This document shows, in pieces, positions 60,151 through 64,000 of a stretch of 64,000 nt of DNA; positions within the stretch are counted from its first letter, which is position 1; the number at the start of each line of letters is the position of its first letter. The position numbers were made by a program, and so were the translations under genes. The stretch comes from Agrocybe praecox (taxonomy: Eukaryota; Basidiomycota; Agaricomycetes; Agaricales; Agrocybaceae). The stretch is from positions 3,162,001-3,226,000 of the forward strand of contig OZ024847.1 in NCBI GenBank assembly GCA_964017145.1, written 5' to 3'. The notes beneath the pieces were generated by a model that did no database searches, was not told where the DNA came from, and worked only from the letters and a program-made list of their open reading frames with translations.

Positions 60151-60942
60151 TTTTCGGCGATGCATGAAAAAAGATGTATTACAAACGATAACCAATGGAT
60201 CAGGTTTAGATTGATTGACAGGCAGTTTTTCTAAGCTGAAGTTGTGTTGGTGCCGTTGAATGAAGCTACTTTGAAGATACGACCGTTCGCGGAAACGACA
60301 TAGGGAACCTTTCTTCGTTACGGTAAATATTTAATAATATTAAGCGCGCGCTAGTGCGGATGTTTGCTTGAATGGCATTTGTTTGGATAATCTGTTTTCA
60401 GCCTCCAATCATTCAGACTAGATAAAGGTGCCATCGGACGATGAGGACAACCGTCCATTCTCCATGTGGTCTCTGGGTGCGTACATATAAAGCTCTGCGA
60501 CACATCTTCTGCTATGTATATAGTCTCTACTCGTGCTACATGTGCACTACATTTATGTCAGGAACAGCGCAGGCCAAATATATATCTTGTCTCCAGGGCT
60601 CGAAGCTCGAAGCGAAGCACTCGTGTGATTGAATAGCACGCTCATCTCATCCCATCTCGAGACGACGATGATGTAAACCACAATAAGTAAGGTACTTCCA
60701 AAGATCCCCCTTTTTGAAAAAGACGACGTACTAGTTGCCTCGATGTTATTTGTATTGATGCTTTTTTTCTTGTTAAGCTTTCAACTACTTTCAAACTCGG
60801 ATTTTTCGGCGATCGAAATGATACTTCTCAAAGTCCGAGCCAATGAAGAGAAAATCATGCAAAATCATTATGATTAAACTGAAAGTTTCTACGCTCGAAG
60901 CTGGTGGGCTGATCCTAATTCGACAAACTTTTCAGGTCATAG
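60151..60942. other. Intergenic
   Basis: Downstream flank of NDC1; short plus frame 60441-60632 unsupported. Confidence 0.45.
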
Positions 60943-61236
60943 ATGGACGTTGTAATACGTACACCCCACCCCCGGATGGCATTTATGGAATATAATTCCG
61001 AGTGGCTTTCTCTTGGCTTCTACCCCCATGGCCCGGAGTCACTGATTAGATCCTTAGAAATGGCATACAACAAAGGTTTCGGTGGGCACTGTCTCCACGC
61101 CTGCGTTGTTGGTCCAACAGAGAAATCGTTAGCTATCCTCGAGCAGAGTACTCACGCACTAAAAGTTCGACAAATGCGGGACCGAGAATGGGGCCTATTG
61201 TACTTTCATTGCCCCAATATCAAGATCCATCAATAA
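60943..61236 (+). CDS. Unrecognised ORF, 97 residues
   Basis: ATG-started plus frame with an ordered-looking composition (MAFMEYNSEWLSLGFYPHGP, LIRSLEMAYNKGFGGHCLH, VVGPTEKSLAILEQSTHAL). No family recognised and no flanking exon found. It ends 150 bp before the palindromic element. It may be a small gene or a relic. Confidence 0.28.
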   Translation: MDVVIRTPHPRMAFMEYNSEWLSLGFYPHGPESLIRSLEMAYNKGFGGHCLHACVVGPTEKSLAILEQSTHALKVRQMRDREWGLLYFHCPNIKIHQ

Positions 61237-61386
61237 AGCTCTTGGATTGTGACGCACGTAGAAACTACTAGAAAGGGGGTCCTCTGGGGGTTCTCCTTGG
61301 ATACATAGAATAAGGATGAATAAGTAGAGGATAATACAAAATGAAATGACAAGACTCACGTAAATTATGCGATGATTATTTATAAA

Positions 61387-61662
61387 CACTAGATGCAGGG
61401 TTACGTGTTTTTGCTCAAAATATGTGAAAATAAAGCAAAAACCACATAGACACGGTCTTACATAATTTGACTCAAAACATGCATTTATTATATTGTCGGA
61501 GTTTCAAAAATGTGACGCAATATTATCAAGAAAGTAGCATTTTTGAAGCTCCGACAACATAATAAATGCATGTTTTGATTCAAATTATGTAAGACCGTGT
61601 CTATGTGGTTTTTGCTTTATTTTCACATATTTTGAGCAAAAACACGTAACCCTGCATCTAGT
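61387..61662. mobile_element. Palindromic CACTA-like MITE, 276 bp
   Basis: Two inverted arms (61387-61512, 126 nt; 61538-61662, 125 nt) match with only three substitutions and one single-base indel, around a 25-nt loop. The ends are CACTAGATGC and GCATCTAGTG, the CACTA...TAGTG termini of CACTA (En/Spm, CMC) DNA transposons, and the element is flanked by AAA on both sides, the expected 3-bp target duplication. It has no coding capacity, so it would depend on a transposase elsewhere. Confidence 0.8.
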
Positions 61663-62053
61663 GAAACCCTCGTGAACCCACTTTCCTACAGCAGTGCTCC
61701 TTCATCTTGTCCATGCCTGCATTTCTTCATTCTGTGTTTCTGAACCTCTATGCATCCCATAAGGGTTCCTCACCGCCAAATGTACCTGAATGGCAATGCA
61801 ATCGCCAAATAATGAGTGGGCTAGCGTCAATTGGCCAAGATTTCGGATCCGCATGCACTTGAAGTGGTCCCGGTCTGAATATGGTATTGCGCGCAAGACT
61901 TCTTCTGGAATTATGCTATGGAGACTAAAATGCGAGGAAAGGAAGCTATGATCGATTCAGCCTGATTTTCAGCTTAAATACGAGTTATCTACGGACATGC
62001 ATACTTGAGGATATTCCCCCAATTTCTCTGTTGTTTTTCTTCACTCAAGAACA

Positions 62054-62915
62054 ATGTCGACCTCAGCATCACCCCTCAGGACCGCGCGTTTGCTCACCCT
62101 GATCGTCGCATGGTGCTTCGCCGTCATGGCTTCATCTTTCGGTGGGTTTCTGACGCGTCTGTTTGGCTGCTGGACATGAGCTCATATCGTTTCAAGGTCT
62201 GAATGCATTGATCAAGTCCAACCAGGAGAAATCAAGGTTGAAGAAGTTGGCCCCACCCCCCACAGTCGTGTACATTGACACAAGTGGTGCGTACATTACG
62301 CCACCGTCCAGCACCAGTAATGTTTACTAAAGTCGCCACTCGCCGCCGCCTATAGATATTCTCAATGCCGGAATAGTTGCGACCGTCGCTTCGCTCCTGA
62401 TAGCTGTTATCATCTCCGGGCTAGTCACCGCCCAATTCCTGCCCAGTACAAGGGTAATTGCTCAATATACCCTCAGAGCCCAATCTATTGTTCTGTTCCT
62501 GTGCTCTCTCTTCCTGCTCGGCAGCCAAACTAGCTTCTTCGTCTACTTTGTCAATCGTCAAGCTAAAGTCACCGCTTTCATTGGCGAGACACAGGTTCCC
62601 GACGATGTTGTGAGGTCTGTCGAGAAGGCATCAGGGTCGACGCGAATCTACAAGGATATCCAATACCGTATGTTCTCCATCCGGGCCATAGCCATTCTTT
62701 ATTCATATGTCTGACCCATGTTCGCAGTGAAATATTGCGCTTTCATCCCATGGTCTGCGCACCTCTTCACCTCGATCGCTGCAGCAATTCTTTTCGTCGC
62801 CTCGAGGAGGATGCAGAGACTACTAGCATCTACGACACACCAGACATCGCAGCCCGTCGTGTCGGAGAAAGAAGACGCAACACATCTCGAAAGCACCGAG
62901 AAATCAAGCGTATGA
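62054..62915 (+). CDS. Four-helix membrane protein of unknown function (C)
   Basis: Four exons: 62054-62141, 62197-62286, 62356-62667, 62728-62915; 225 residues. Segments: LLTLIVAWCFAVMASSFG, AGIVATVASLLIAVIISGLV, SIVLFLCSLFLLGSQTSFFV and SAHLFTSIAAAILFVASRR. A basic loop follows helix 1 (LIKSNQEKSRLKKLAPPP); the loop between helices 3 and 4 is polar, and the C-terminal tail is Ser/Thr/Glu-rich. The pattern resembles other uncharacterised small tetraspan proteins of Agaricomycetes. Function unknown. Confidence 0.78.
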
Positions 62916-64000
62916 GCACGCGCACAAATATTCACGACATGTTTCCATCATCTCTTTCACGATCCATTGATTCATAGTAATGATTCTCGACGATACATAT
63001 CCGACCTGTATAAAGTACCACATCTCAACACCTGATCTGTTATCAAATGAACAAAACTCTTACTTGTTTCGTTCCTGTACTGCTTCGGAACTCTTCCTGA
63101 TAGGCCTAAGAATATGGAAACCAGACCGGGAAATATGTCGGAGTTGACGTCATATCTCTGCTTCGAAGAAGGATATCGTTCCAAATTCCAATGGCTCCAT
63201 ACTCCGTCCGACTCCTTTGTTCGGACCACCCTTTCTTGACAGGTTATGCGACAAGAGAAGATTTGGTTCATGCGTTGTTCGCATGAATTTCTGGACTTGA
63301 AGCATGGAGACTAGAGAAAGTCGCTAGTATATTATTATTATTCGCGATATGAAAGCCCAATTATCCAGCCAATGGCTTCATCTGTGACGTGCGACAGCAA
63401 TTAGTATAAACGCGTGGTCTTAATGCGGCCTCTTTAGACTGTAGGAGGAAGAATCTTGAAGAATCACAGATGGAGGAATAACACAAGCCCAACATGTATT
63501 CCAATTTCCCGGAAGGACGAACAGCGAGCATAGTTAAGGGCTAAGGTCTGTGCTTGACTATGGTCTCCTGTGTTATGATCCAGTTCATAAACGATGGCGC
63601 CAGTCGAACAAGAGAGTTTGCCCAGATTGTGCGTTAGGATATTACGCCACACAACACGAAGGCTTTCAGCATTTTTTTCCAGCTGATTTTAGAGCGACAG
63701 AAGACATATCAGATATGTCAGGGTCGTTGAGGTTTCTCTAGGTGGCGGTTTCAACTTTTCCAGCCTTGGCAAACAGAAATCTAAGCGTGACCAACTGACG
63801 TCTGCTCCATTTCAAATTCCCATTCTGCGCAGCCCATCGCGAAATGGGCATTTCGCAGCGAATAACTTGTGGAATAGCTCGTAGGTTGATCAGGCGCCCT
63901 GTCAATTTCCGGCCTTAACAAACAAGGACAGAACGGAAAAGACATCCTGAAATAATCGAGAGAACCAAGCACGAGGTGTAGAAAACCCAGATCCTTCAAA
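62916..64000. other. Window end, no gene seen
   Basis: About 1.1 kb downstream of the membrane protein gene. Short frames on both strands (for example 62972-63271 and 63464-63652, minus) have no recognisable product. An ATT-repeat tract lies near 63331-63343. A gene may begin beyond the window edge. Confidence 0.4.

Noticed and set aside
1..64000. CRISPR arrays, biosynthetic gene cluster, bacterial-type operons or attachment sites
   Set aside because: None seen; the intron-rich gene structure is that of a fungal nuclear genome and gene functions are unrelated.

Overview
The window reads as nuclear DNA of a filamentous basidiomycete of the Agaricomycetes type. Nearly every gene is cut by many GT-AG introns of about 50-60 nt, codon use is even, and the families present (DUF6533 membrane proteins, FunK1 kinases, F-box/LRR proteins, Zn2Cys6 regulators, small four-helix membrane proteins) are typical of mushroom-forming fungi. 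There are no operons. I built the gene models by hand: for each model listed with exons, donor, acceptor and reading phase were checked across every junction, and junctions that stayed ambiguous are stated.

Layout. 1-2311 (-): 5' part of a TPR protein with a helical N-terminal domain, cut by the window edge. 4663-6504 (+): FHA-RING ubiquitin ligase of the Dma type. 7466-9220 (-): first DUF6533 protein. 9.5-10.8 kb: a small orphan ORF, tRNA-Arg(ACG) and tRNA-Leu(TAG), both tRNAs with introns. 11444-17099 (-): a 12-exon P4-ATPase lipid flippase. 17.1-20.1 kb: gene-poor. 20116-21530 (+): Ser-rich protein. 21775-24380 (-): FunK1 kinase. 25418-28517 (+): Zn2Cys6 transcription factor with a GC-AG intron. 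29039-31059 (-): F-box/LRR protein. 32768-33681 (+): hemerythrin-like HHE protein with a likely mitochondrial presequence. 34202-36598 (+): two successive four-helix membrane proteins. 36763-37954 (-): tungstate-binding-like protein. 38540-39754 (-) and 40329-42727 (+): a divergent pair, RNase P/MRP subunit Rpp1/RPP30 and the Sae2/CtIP/Ctp1 DNA-end resection factor. 43660-45904 (+): MFS transporter. 46476-47791 (+): F-box-like protein. 48361-50030 (+) and 50146-51554 (-): tail-to-tail DUF6533 paralogues with nearly identical exon architecture. 51952-52992 (-): conserved-looking hypothetical. 53527-55361 (-): secreted FAD-linked (BBE-like) oxidase. 57538-57619: second identical tRNA-Arg(ACG). 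57747-60150 (+): nucleoporin Ndc1. 61387-61662: a near-perfect palindromic element with CACTA/TAGTG ends. 62054-62915 (+): a further four-helix membrane protein.

How the genes relate. This is a mixed neighbourhood of housekeeping genes (flippase, Rpp1, Sae2/CtIP, Ndc1, Dma-type ligase, tRNAs) and lineage-specific families (DUF6533, FunK1, F-box, TPR/helical-bundle). I see no biosynthetic cluster or defence island. The clearest unexplained structures are the inverted DUF6533 pair, the CACTA-like palindrome, the GC-AG intron of the transcription factor, the identical intron-bearing tRNA-Arg copies with a mismatched acceptor stem, and the tandem duplication at the end of the FunK1 protein.
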